64,000 nt of DNA, taken from the NCBI GenBank assembly GCA_039194995.1, contig JBCCVR010000002.1, positions 26,083-90,082 on the forward strand. The letters are read 5' to 3'. Origin of the DNA: CCY15215 sp039194995. GTDB taxonomy: Bacteria; Cyanobacteriota; Cyanobacteriia; Cyanobacteriales; Spirulinaceae. The translations under genes were made by a program, and so were the position numbers. Positions 49,880 to 59,000 of this stretch are shown here, piece after piece. Every line of letters starts with the position of its first letter. Position 1 is the stretch's first letter. The notes below the pieces were generated by a model. It worked only from the letters and a program-made list of their open reading frames with translations, was not told the DNA's origin and did not search any database.

Positions 49880-51541
49880 ATGAATATTTTTACACCGTCG
49901 AAATTAGAGCAGGATTGTATTGCGGTTATTGGGAAAGAGAGTACTGGCAAGTCCCAACTCATTGCCTCTCTGACCGGACAGACTGCCCATAGTAACAATT
50001 TTCGCGGCTCTACAGTAACTTGTGACACTTATCAATCTGAGGCCTATACCTTTATCGATACTCCGGGTATTCTCTATCGTTCTGACAGCGCAACGACTAA
50101 GAAGGCTTTAAGACAGTTACAAGAAAATGACACCGTGCTATTGATTGTCAAGGCAACTGATGTCGATCGCGATTTAGCAGATTTACTCCCTTTAGTTGCA
50201 GATAAAAGGGGCATAGTCGTCATTACTTTCTGGGATAAGGTATTCTCGACGGCTCATACTCAAAAAGTCATTCGGGAATGGAGAGAAACTTCTAATCTGA
50301 ACATTGTCACTGTCGATGCTCGCCACCTCACAATAGAAGAGAAAGACGATATTTTGGCTTCTCTGCAAGACCCTCATCCTTTTTCCGCCCAATGGATTCC
50401 GACAAGGGCTGGTTGGTCTATTGAACCCCACCCGACACTATTAGAACATCCAAGGGCTGGCTGGTTAGTCGCGATCGCCCTATTACTCATCCCTGCGATT
50501 GTTGCGGTCTGGGGTGCGAACTCCTTTGCAACTATAGCCGATCCCCTCGTACAAAGTGCGATCGCTCCCCTTCTTGAGCCTTTATCCCAACTTCCAATCG
50601 GATTAAGAGAAATCCTAATCGGTCAGTATGGACTGATAACCATGAGTCCGTTACTGTTTGTTTGGGCGATGCCTACAGTCATTCTCTATGCCCTATTTTT
50701 AGGTGCATATAAAGCGAGTGGGTTAATCGAACGAATTACCATTGCGCTCAATCCTTTACTTCGTCCGCTTGGGTTATCGGGACGGGATTTAGTCCGAGTC
50801 ATTATGGGGATGGGGTGTAATGTTCCTGCGGTCATTAATACCCGTGCCTGTTCGAGTTGTTCTCGGGGAACTTGCATCTCTGCGATCGCATTTGGTTCGG
50901 CTTGTTCTTATCAGTTTGGCGCAACGTTAGGGGTATTTAGTGCGGCGAAGTTACCTTATTTGGTCATTCCTTATCTGCTGTATCTCATCGCAACCACCGC
51001 GATCTATACCTACATCATTTCTTCCCCGACAGCTAAATCGAATCAAAATCCCTTAGTCATTGAAGGCAGAACATTTTTAGAATTTCCGCGTTTGTCGGTC
51101 ATTTGGCGCGAAGCGAAGTCAACGATCGAGCAATTTTTGTTCAATGCTATTCCCATCTTTTTAGTCATTACGGTTATTGCATCTGTATTGAATTGGGTAG
51201 GCGCGATCGCAGTTTTAGCCAATATTATCAACCCTTTGATGGGATGGTTTAATTTACCCCCAGAAGCCTCATTGCCGATTGTTTTAGCTTCGATTCGCAA
51301 AGATGGACTGCTCTTATTTGCCGAACCCGAAACCTTAGCCATGTTAACGCCATTGCAGGTTTTGACGGGGGTATATCTCGCTGGGGTATTGCTCCCTTGT
51401 TTAGTGACGCTGTTAACGATTGCGCGCGAACAGTCTCTACGATTTGCCTTATTGCTGTTGAGTAAACAGGCGATCGCCGCGATCGCTTTTTCTCTATTAC
51501 TGGCTTGGGGTGGATTATTAGTTAACGTCAGTTCGAGATAA
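49880..51541 (+). CDS. FeoB-like ferrous iron transporter
   Basis: 553 residues. N-terminal G domain: P-loop GKESTGKS (about 18-25), G3 DTPG, degenerate G4 (FWDK instead of NKxD), so GTP specificity may be weak. Membrane part with gate motifs and the FeoB signature MGMGCNVPAV followed by a Cys-rich turn ACSSCSRGTC. Shorter than canonical FeoB (about 750) and without an adjacent feoA, so it is a divergent branch; Fe2+ is inferred, other divalent metals are possible. A Fur-type box lies upstream. The MerR-TipAS-ClpN regulator follows on the same strand. Confidence 0.85.
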   Translation: MNIFTPSKLEQDCIAVIGKESTGKSQLIASLTGQTAHSNNFRGSTVTCDTYQSEAYTFIDTPGILYRSDSATTKKALRQLQENDTVLLIVKATDVDRDLADLLPLVADKRGIVVITFWDKVFSTAHTQKVIREWRETSNLNIVTVDARHLTIEEKDDILASLQDPHPFSAQWIPTRAGWSIEPHPTLLEHPRAGWLVAIALLLIPAIVAVWGANSFATIADPLVQSAIAPLLEPLSQLPIGLREILIGQYGLITMSPLLFVWAMPTVILYALFLGAYKASGLIERITIALNPLLRPLGLSGRDLVRVIMGMGCNVPAVINTRACSSCSRGTCISAIAFGSACSYQFGATLGVFSAAKLPYLVIPYLLYLIATTAIYTYIISSPTAKSNQNPLVIEGRTFLEFPRLSVIWREAKSTIEQFLFNAIPIFLVITVIASVLNWVGAIAVLANIINPLMGWFNLPPEASLPIVLASIRKDGLLLFAEPETLAMLTPLQVLTGVYLAGVLLPCLVTLLTIAREQSLRFALLLLSKQAIAAIAFSLLLAWGGLLVNVSSR

Positions 51542-51636
51542 GGAAAAGAGGATGAGATACGCTGAAAAAAACAAAACGATCGGCCTCATCCTCCAATGAC
51601 TACCAGCTTAATCGCCTACTCCAAATGACTCATAGA

Positions 51637-51671
51637 CCCAAGGTTCATTTCTCTTGGGTTTTATGTTTTTC
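51637..51671 (+). terminator. Intrinsic terminator after the FeoB-like gene
   Basis: CCCAAG pairs with CTTGGG across a 10-base loop, then TTTTATGTTTTT. A sequence-related terminator with an independently paired stem follows the FeoB relic (53307-53333). Confidence 0.7.
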
Positions 51672-51774
51672 CAAGAAAATCTTAATAATCTGCCTCTTGA
51701 GTCTCACGTTACGTCATCCTTTAGCATTTGGTCAGCAACCGTAATTTCCTGGGAAACTGGAGTCGAGGCAACCT

Positions 51775-53046
51775 ATGGCAAAACTGTTACAAGTCGGGGA
51801 GTTAGCAAAACAAACCGGACTTTCCATTCGGACTTTAAGGTACTACGACGAAATTGGTTTGCTGGTGCCCTCGCATCGTACTGAAGCAGAGTATCGACTG
51901 TATAGCGAAGCAGACATTGCACGACTCCAACAAATTTTATCGTTGCGACAGTTGGGTTTTGCTCTCAAGGAAATTCGCGAATGTTTGGAGAATCCCGATT
52001 TTTCCCTACCGAATGCGATCGCTCTCCATTTGGCGCGACTCCAAGAGCAGATGGCTGTATCGCAGTCGCTCTTGACTAAGCTCAGTACCCTAGCCCAACA
52101 ACTCCAAACCTCTCAAACCGTTGCGGTTGACGATCTCTTACAGATAATGAAAAACCTGACCATGACTCAACAATATTTGACCCAAGAACAACACGATCTG
52201 CTCGAAGCTCGATTAAAGGGGACGAATGAGGGGCAGACCAAATGGCTATTAGATAAAGCGCGATCGCACATGGCCGAAGGTCGTGATTTTAACGATCCAG
52301 AAGTGCGGCTCATGGCATTTCAGTTTCGTAACGGTCTCTATGGATTAGTCGGTGGCGATCTGCAACTCTATGAAGCGCTGATGCAAGTATATCAGAAAGA
52401 GGGGGCAGAAGCGGCTACTTTGGGTACTTTAGATGCCCCCACCTTCGACTATATTCTCAAGGCGATGGCAATCCTGTCAGTTCGGGAAGAAATGGTGGAG
52501 TTTTCCTTGGATCGCTTGACTCCGGAAAGCCGTGAAGTGTTGACTCAAGGTCAGGAATGCGTGCGACGAGAACTACACCTCAACTTCTTCGGTGCAGAAG
52601 CGCTACTTTTAGGGCTGCTCGCTGTCGAAACATCCTTAGCCGCACAAGCTCTGAATAATCAGGGGGTGAACTTGGTCATTGCCCAAAATCTCTGCCGAAA
52701 ATTGTTAGCGAAATCCAACGTTTCCAATCCAAAAATTCCCTCTGATATGAAAAATCTCCAGCAAAAATTGTTAGCGAAATCCAATGTTTCCGATCCAAAA
52801 ATTCCCTCCGATGCGAAAAGCCCCCCAGAAATTCCCTTTACACCCCGCGCCCGCCGTGTCATGGAGCTAGCGACCGAACAGGCAGAACAGCAAGGTTGCG
52901 ATCGCATAACCCCCCAACATCTGTTACTCGGTCTTTTGCAAGATGGTGAGATGGGTGGCGAGACGGGTGGCGGTATAGCGATGCACGTCCTACAAGAGTG
53001 TGGAATAGACTCTCAGCAGCTAAAGCAGCAGCTTTGCAGTGTCTAA
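51775..53046 (+). CDS. MerR-TipAS-ClpN fusion regulator
   Basis: 423 residues. N-terminal MerR winged helix (about 1-75; VGELAKQTGLSIRTLRYYDE), dimerisation helix (about 80-120), TipAS-like ligand-binding domain (about 130-245; GGDLQLYEALMQVYQKEG pattern), then two Clp N-terminal repeats of the kind found in ClpC/ClpA (LTPESREVLTQGQE...LLLGLL, near 250-315, and FTPRARRVMELATEQ...LLLGLL, near 350-420). Between them is a 66-bp tandem duplication giving KLLAKSN...PKIPSD twice. The Clp_N domain normally docks substrates or adaptors to Clp ATPases, so this regulator may be turned over or recruited by ClpCP. It lies between the FeoB-like gene and a FeoB relic. Confidence 0.85.
   Translation: MAKLLQVGELAKQTGLSIRTLRYYDEIGLLVPSHRTEAEYRLYSEADIARLQQILSLRQLGFALKEIRECLENPDFSLPNAIALHLARLQEQMAVSQSLLTKLSTLAQQLQTSQTVAVDDLLQIMKNLTMTQQYLTQEQHDLLEARLKGTNEGQTKWLLDKARSHMAEGRDFNDPEVRLMAFQFRNGLYGLVGGDLQLYEALMQVYQKEGAEAATLGTLDAPTFDYILKAMAILSVREEMVEFSLDRLTPESREVLTQGQECVRRELHLNFFGAEALLLGLLAVETSLAAQALNNQGVNLVIAQNLCRKLLAKSNVSNPKIPSDMKNLQQKLLAKSNVSDPKIPSDAKSPPEIPFTPRARRVMELATEQAEQQGCDRITPQHLLLGLLQDGEMGGETGGGIAMHVLQECGIDSQQLKQQLCSV
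52701..52832 (+). repeat. 66-bp tandem duplication inside the fusion regulator
   Basis: Two 66-bp units (starts 52701 and 52767) encode nearly the same 22 residues between the two Clp_N repeats; it keeps the frame. Confidence 0.8.
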
Positions 53047-53083
53047 GCGGATCTAACGTTTATGATGCTTTCTCTATCGTGCG

Positions 53084-53212
53084 GTGACAGCACTGGCGAT
53101 CGCTCGCAAACAGTCTTTCAAGTTTGCCTTGGGGTTGATGGTGTGGCAGGTGATCGCTTTTTCTTTATTTCTTGCTTGGGGTGGATTATTAATTAACGTC
53201 AGTTCGAGATAA
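53084..53212 (+). pseudogene. C-terminal relic of a second FeoB-like gene
   Basis: 43 codons in frame from GTG 53084 to a TAA end like the last part of the intact FeoB-like protein (ALAIARKQSFKFAL...LAWGGLLINVSSR against TIAREQSLRFAL...LAWGGLLVNVSSR), and the DNA stays similar for about 115 bases past the stop, through a terminator. The rest of the gene is gone. Confidence 0.85.
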
Positions 53213-53306
53213 GGAAAAGAGGATGGGATACGCTGAAAAAACAAAATAATCAGCCTCATCCTCCAATGATTACCAGCTTAATCGCCTACTCCAAACAACT
53301 CATCGG

Positions 53307-53340
53307 CCCAAGGGAAATGAACCTTGGGTTTTATGTTTTT
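53307..53340 (+). terminator. Terminator after the FeoB relic
   Basis: CCCAAGG pairs with CCTTGGG across an 8-base loop, followed by TTTTATGTTTTT. Homologous to 51637-51671 but with a different, equally paired stem, implying compensatory change. Confidence 0.7.
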
Positions 53341-53501
53341 CGTTGATTTTAAGGATTGTCTATGCTGTATTTGCTGAGTGAGGTTTGTCGGCTCAACGCT
53401 CACTGGACGCAGATAGCCTTGAGCACCCAACCGAGCATACAGCGTTCCGGTGCAGCAACCTGTTAGGCCGATCTCCAACATCTTACTGGTTGCCCTCTTT
53501 T

Positions 53502-54341
53502 CTAGAAGTTACTATTAATAAGATTAGCAAACTTGATAATTTCATCCGAGTCAGAGCCTGCAACAACAAAAAATGCTAAACCTTTATCTGAAACACAACG
53601 AATAGACGCGCGATAACCATTTTTCTCACCTAAAACACTTCCTGTTTTTTCGTCTGAAACGAAATCATTAGTGAACCCTGCATTCTTCAGAGCAACTGTT
53701 CCTCGTTGAAAGCACTGATCCTGAAAAAGCAGTTGTTCCTTCCAAGAATGAGCAAGCCTAGGGGCTACATTTCGTGCTTCTCTCAAAGCTACTCTAGTAT
53801 CATCCAGTTGTTTCTTGATCTGATTATTGTCTTGCTCCTTTTGTTTCAGATCAGATGAGATTCTCTCGTTTTCCCTCCTTAGATTTTCAAGTTCAGACTT
53901 CGCTTCTCCAAGTTTGTTGTTAAGGCTCTCAATCTGTGAATTAAAATCCCTTCTAACTGAGCTAAAAAAGTAATAAAAGGCACTCAGAATACCAGACAGG
54001 AGAATAAACCCTACAACAAACCACAAGCCTTTTTTATTCTTAGATTCAGTGGGTGAACCCGAGCTTGAAGATTGGTTGATTGGAGTAGTTGAAGAAATTG
54101 GGACGATTGAGGTAGCTTCAGGCTTGCTGAGAACTAAAGGACTTTCAAAATTATTTAAAGAAGTCGTTTCCAAAGAGGTTCTATTAATATTATCAGGAGG
54201 AGTAATTAAATTAATTAGCTCTTCAGTGCGTCGCTTTTTTAATTCACTGGTAATTCGCTGAACTTCATTTTGATCTGAAGTTTCTTGAAGCAGTTTTTCT
54301 AATTTTTGGTTAGGAAACTGCGAATAATCAATTTGAGACAT
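53502..54341 (-). CDS. Membrane-anchored coiled-coil protein
   Basis: 279 residues. N-terminal soluble part with a KLEKLLQETSDQNEVQRI-type helix, Ser/Thr/Pro-rich linker (about 55-100), one membrane helix (about 104-126), long coiled coil (about 130-190; heptads SLNNKLGEAKSELENLRREN), then a C-terminal globular domain ending FANLINSNF. Family not recognised. The gene lies 14 bases after the next gene on the same strand, so the pair is an operon. Confidence 0.6.
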   Translation of the reverse strand: MSQIDYSQFPNQKLEKLLQETSDQNEVQRITSELKKRRTEELINLITPPDNINRTSLETTSLNNFESPLVLSKPEATSIVPISSTTPINQSSSSGSPTESKNKKGLWFVVGFILLSGILSAFYYFFSSVRRDFNSQIESLNNKLGEAKSELENLRRENERISSDLKQKEQDNNQIKKQLDDTRVALREARNVAPRLAHSWKEQLLFQDQCFQRGTVALKNAGFTNDFVSDEKTGSVLGEKNGYRASIRCVSDKGLAFFVVAGSDSDEIIKFANLINSNF

Positions 54342-54355
54342 ATCATATGTTAAGA

Positions 54356-55558
54356 TTAAACTCCGAGGAGACGGCGAACTCTATCAGGAGACAAAGAAAC
54401 AAGTTTCATGGTCTCTAATCTCGTTACTGCCGTCTTTAGAGCAATTAAGTTGCCCTTTAACGCTCTGACAATGGTTAGTATCTCCAGTACTCCTATCTGG
54501 TTTTTTGCATCATCTCTAATGAGTTCCAAGTTAGGTATCCACTTAGTAATAAAACTTGTTGAATCATCAGAGATGCTCTTAACTTCTCCAAGATATTCAA
54601 CCCAAGCTTCTTGCATCATCGAGACAGCTTCCTCTCTCTCAGCAATATTGGATAATATATTATCTCTGACTTCTTTAAAAATCTCTTTTCGGTCAGTCTT
54701 TGCCTTTAGGGCTTGTATTTCTGTTTCAAGTTTTTGTATCTTTCTGTCAATTTCATTTTTGATAGACTGGATACCTACCACCCCTTCCACTTTAAACGAT
54801 TGCAAATACTTGATTACAAAATCAGTTAATTCATAAACAAGAACAGCATTTCCGAGAACTAAACGAGATTCTTGATCGAGGTTTGAACAGGCTTCAATTT
54901 CTTGTATGACATATTCATTAAGTGCGGCGAAGAAGTCAACAGTAACTTTTAAAGATTGACATGAAATGTGAAATGTTTTGTCAGAACTTACCAGTTTCTG
55001 CATCATTTCTTTCTGTATGATTGAAACTTGCTGCTTTTCTTGCATTTCAGCGATCGCTTGTTCAGCAGTTTCATACTTCTTTTCTTCAATATAAACTGCG
55101 ACTGAATCTATAATTTTTCCAAACTTTGCTTGTAACTCTACTACTTGTTGTTTAACCTGAGTAGGAATATTTGAAGCTTTACTGATGTTAGTACTGAGCA
55201 GCATCTCGTCGCCACTAACTTGAAATTCCGATCTGATTTGCATGAAAAGGTCTACATGGCTTTTTGCAACATGAATTCCAGCATCTTTAGCAGAATCTTT
55301 GTTTGCTCTTTCAAGTAGCTCTTCAACAGTGATAACCTTATCTTGAGCTTGCGTTGTTTGCCGATCGGTTGGTTGATTTTCATTCATAATCTTGATTGTC
55401 GCTTCGCGTATACTTTCAATAGTCGGATCGATAGCCTTGTTAATTAAATAAGTGACAACAAGTTCAGTTAGGTCACTTGCCATTGGTTGTGGAATACCTA
55501 AGTTGCCAGTAATTGTCTTTAGCACAATACGAACAACTTCTTCTTTAGATATGGGCAT
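54356..55558 (-). CDS. Helical protein of unknown function
   Basis: 400 residues, cytoplasmic, almost entirely helical with coiled-coil stretches (about 150-185 and 275-300), no membrane segment or catalytic motif recognised. Paired with the membrane coiled-coil protein 14 bases downstream. AT-rich with few HIP1 sites compared with the flanks, so possibly acquired. It might be part of a membrane-tethered stress or defence module, but nothing proves it. Confidence 0.6.
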   Translation of the reverse strand: MPISKEEVVRIVLKTITGNLGIPQPMASDLTELVVTYLINKAIDPTIESIREATIKIMNENQPTDRQTTQAQDKVITVEELLERANKDSAKDAGIHVAKSHVDLFMQIRSEFQVSGDEMLLSTNISKASNIPTQVKQQVVELQAKFGKIIDSVAVYIEEKKYETAEQAIAEMQEKQQVSIIQKEMMQKLVSSDKTFHISCQSLKVTVDFFAALNEYVIQEIEACSNLDQESRLVLGNAVLVYELTDFVIKYLQSFKVEGVVGIQSIKNEIDRKIQKLETEIQALKAKTDRKEIFKEVRDNILSNIAEREEAVSMMQEAWVEYLGEVKSISDDSTSFITKWIPNLELIRDDAKNQIGVLEILTIVRALKGNLIALKTAVTRLETMKLVSLSPDRVRRLLGV

Positions 55559-55903
55559 TAGATGGCTCAGGTATATGACTTAGTTACCTCGAAGTAAATC
55601 TTGAATTGGATTTATGGTAGCTCAGGGGAAATAACTCTTGCTCAAGAAAGTGTTGCAAATGCTACAGCTTAATAATTCTTTGCAAATTTTTGTGTTGTCG
55701 GCTTAATAGATAATCCTCAAGTGCTTTTCTTCACATACAGCTTAGGCAGCCTAACGATTGAGTGGAACTGTAACTCCTATTAACAGCACATCTGTACTCA
55801 CAATAGGAATTGTCGGTTTCAACAACCTTGTTTGTTTACATTTCCTACTACTCTATCACAGCGTTAGTGATTATCGCTCGACCTATGGGGTTCTAGTGCT
55901 ATC
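55559..55903. other. AT-rich spacer upstream of metH
   Basis: About 345 bases between the divergent coiled-coil operon and metH. No gene of family character; it ends in the Fur/Zur palindrome. Confidence 0.4.
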
Positions 55904-55926
55904 ATGAGAATGATAATCATTCTCAT
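55904..55926. promoter_or_regulatory. Near-perfect Fur/Zur palindrome upstream of metH
   Basis: 23 bases symmetrical about position 55915: arms ATGAGAATGAT and ATCATTCTCAT. Fits Fur-type boxes and the Zur consensus with one mismatch (TGATAATCATTCTCA). It is 101 bases before the metH start. Confidence 0.75.
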
Positions 55927-56026
55927 TTTCATAATTGTAGTTTCTTCCTCAGCCTTCCAAATTGACTTGCCTTAAAGTTGAAAAGGCTGCAGGAGAAAGC
56001 TTCAGTCCTCTATAACCATAACGCCG

Positions 56027-59000
56027 ATGCTAAGTATTGAAATTCCCAAACCTCAGTTAAAGACTTCCTTTCTCGAACGGCTCCAGAGTCCAGAGCGTCC
56101 CGTGGTGATCTTTGATGGCGCGATGGGAACGAACCTGCAATCCCAAAATTTGACCGCCGAGGACTTTGGTGGTGCGGAATATGAAGGGTGTAATGAATAC
56201 TTAGTCATCACCAAGCCAGAAGCAGTGGCGAAGGTTCATCGCGATTTTCTGGCTGCGGGGGCGGATGTTGTCGAAACCGATAGCTTTGGCTCTAGCCCCT
56301 TAGTCCTCGCCGAGTACGATCTCGCCGATCGCGCCTACGAACTGAGTAGAAAGGCGGCAGAATTGGCGCGCAGTTGTGCGGATGAGTTTACGACCCCCGA
56401 AAAACCTAGATTTGTCGCCGGTTCCATCGGGCCAGGCACCAAGCTCCCCACCCTCGGTCATATTACTTATGATGAATTGCGATCGAGCTTCATGGTGCAA
56501 GCAGAGGGTCTCTATGACGGGGGAGCCGATCTCTTCATTGTGGAAACCTGTCAAGATGTTCTGCAAATTAAGGCTGCATTGAGTGCGTTTGAGGCGGTGT
56601 TTGCGAAAAAAGGTGCGCGACTCCCCTTAATGGTGTCCGTGACTATGGAAATTCAGGGGACGATGTTGGTGGGGACGGATATCTCTGGGGTACTGGCAAT
56701 CCTAGAACCTTTCCCTATTGATGTTTTGGGGCTAAATTGTGCCACGGGTCCCAAGTTGATGACTTCGCATATTAAGTATCTATCAGAAAATTCACCGTTC
56801 CCCATTTCCTGTATTCCCAATGCGGGGCTACCGGAAAATGTTGGCGGTCGGGCGGTTTATAAAATGACCCCCGAAGACTATACCACTGCCATGACTGGGT
56901 TCATCGCAGAACATGGGGTGCAGATTGTCGGGGGGTGCTGCGGGACGCGCCCAGCACATATTAAAGCCTTAGCCGAGGCGGTGGAACAGACCCCACTCAA
57001 AGCGCGATCGGTGCGAAAAAATACGAGGGGTGAGATGCGATCGCCTCTCTCCTATACCCCCGCAGCAGCTTCTATTTATTCCGCCCAAACCTACGAGCAG
57101 GATAATTCTTTTTTAATCGTTGGCGAGCGATTGAATGCCAGTGGGTCGAAGAAAGTCCGCAAGCTGTTGAATAAAGATGATTGGGATGGGTTATTGGCGA
57201 TCGCGAAATCCCAAGTCAAAGAAGGCGCACATATGCTGGATGTCAACGTGGATTACGTCGGGCGGGATGGCGAGCGGGATATGCGCGAACTGGTGTCGCG
57301 ACTGGTGACAAATACGACCCTCCCCCTGATGCTCGACTCCACCGAATGGACGAAAATGGAAGCGGGTCTCAAGGTGGCTGGGGGTAAATGTTTGCTCAAT
57401 TCCACCAATTATGAAGATGGGGAAGAGCGATTTTTTAAAGTCCTGCAATTGGCAAAAGAATATGGTGCAGGGGTGGTCATCGGCTGTATCGATGAAGAGG
57501 GAATGGCTCGCACCGCCGAGAAAAAATTCGAGATTGCCCAACGCGCTTACAAGGATGCGATCGCCTTTGGACTTCCCCCCCATGAAATTTTCTATGATAC
57601 GCTAGCCCTACCGATTTCAACGGGGATTGAGGAGGATCGGGAAAATGCCAAAGCAACTATCGAATCCATTCGACGGATTCGGGAAAATCTCCCCGGCGTT
57701 CACTTTATGCTGGGGGTTTCTAACATTTCCTTTGGTTTGAGTCCAGCCTCTCGTATCACTTTAAATTCCGTCTTCCTCAATGAAGCAATGCAAGCGGGGA
57801 TGGATGGGGCGATCGTCTCGGCGGCCAAGATTTTGCCCTTAGCGAAGATTGAGGAAGAACATCAGCAGATCTGTCGCGATTTGATTTATGACAAGCGTAA
57901 ATTTGAAGGGGATATTTGCACCTACGATCCCTTGACGAAGCTCACGGAAATTTTTGCCGGGGTGAGTGCCAAGGATGCGCGATCGGGCCCTTCCTTAGCC
58001 GATTTGCCCATCGAGGAACGCTTGAAGCAACATATTATTGATGGCGAGCGGATTGGCTTGGAGGATGCGTTAAAGGTGGGTTTAGATGCGGGCTATCCAG
58101 CCTTGGAGATTGTCAATACCTTCTTATTGGATGGGATGAAGGTTGTGGGAGAACTGTTTGGCTCGGGTAAAATGCAATTACCCTTCGTGTTGCAGTCCGC
58201 CGAAACCATGAAATCTGCGGTGGCTTTCCTCGAACCCTACATGGAAAAAATCGAAGGAGAGGACGAAGATCGCGGGAAAGGGAAATTCCTGATTGCAACT
58301 GTTAAAGGTGATGTGCATGATATCGGCAAGAATCTGGTGGATATCATCTTGACCAATAATGGCTACAAAGTGATCAATCTGGGCATTAAACAAGCCATTG
58401 AAGCGATCGTGGAAGCCTACGAGCAGCATCAGCCCGATTGTATTGCCATGAGTGGTTTGCTGGTGAAGTCTACCGCATTTATGAAAGACAATCTCTCAGC
58501 TTTTAATGCGAAAGGCATTACAGTCCCCGTGATTTTAGGCGGTGCGGCACTCACTCCAAAATTTGTCTATGGGGATTGTCAAGAGACTTACAACGGGCAG
58601 GTCATTTACGGTAAAGATGCGTTTGCAGATTTAACATTTATGGATCGCCTGATGCCCGCCAAAGAGCAGGAATGCTGGGTCGATACCGAAGGCTTTACCG
58701 GGGAATTTGCTCAGTTTAACGAAAAGGGACGCAAGGCGCTTCAAGAGTTAGATCGAGAACTCAATGGCGATGGATCCAAATCCGATGCACCCAAATCCGA
58801 TGAACCTACTGTCATCGATACCGATCGCTCGACAGCAGTTGCGATTGATATCGAACGTCCTACGCCGCCTTTCTGGGGGACGAAAATTCTTCAGAGTGGG
58901 GATCTAGACTTAGAAGAATTGTTCTGGTACATGGATTTGCAGGCATTGTTCGTGGGTCAATGGCAATTCCGTAAACCGAAAGACCAATCTCGCGAGGAAT

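Noticed and set aside
53335..53481. Minus-strand frame with MLEIGLTGCCTGTLYARLG
   Set aside because: It looked briefly like a transposase fragment, but I could not match it to any family.
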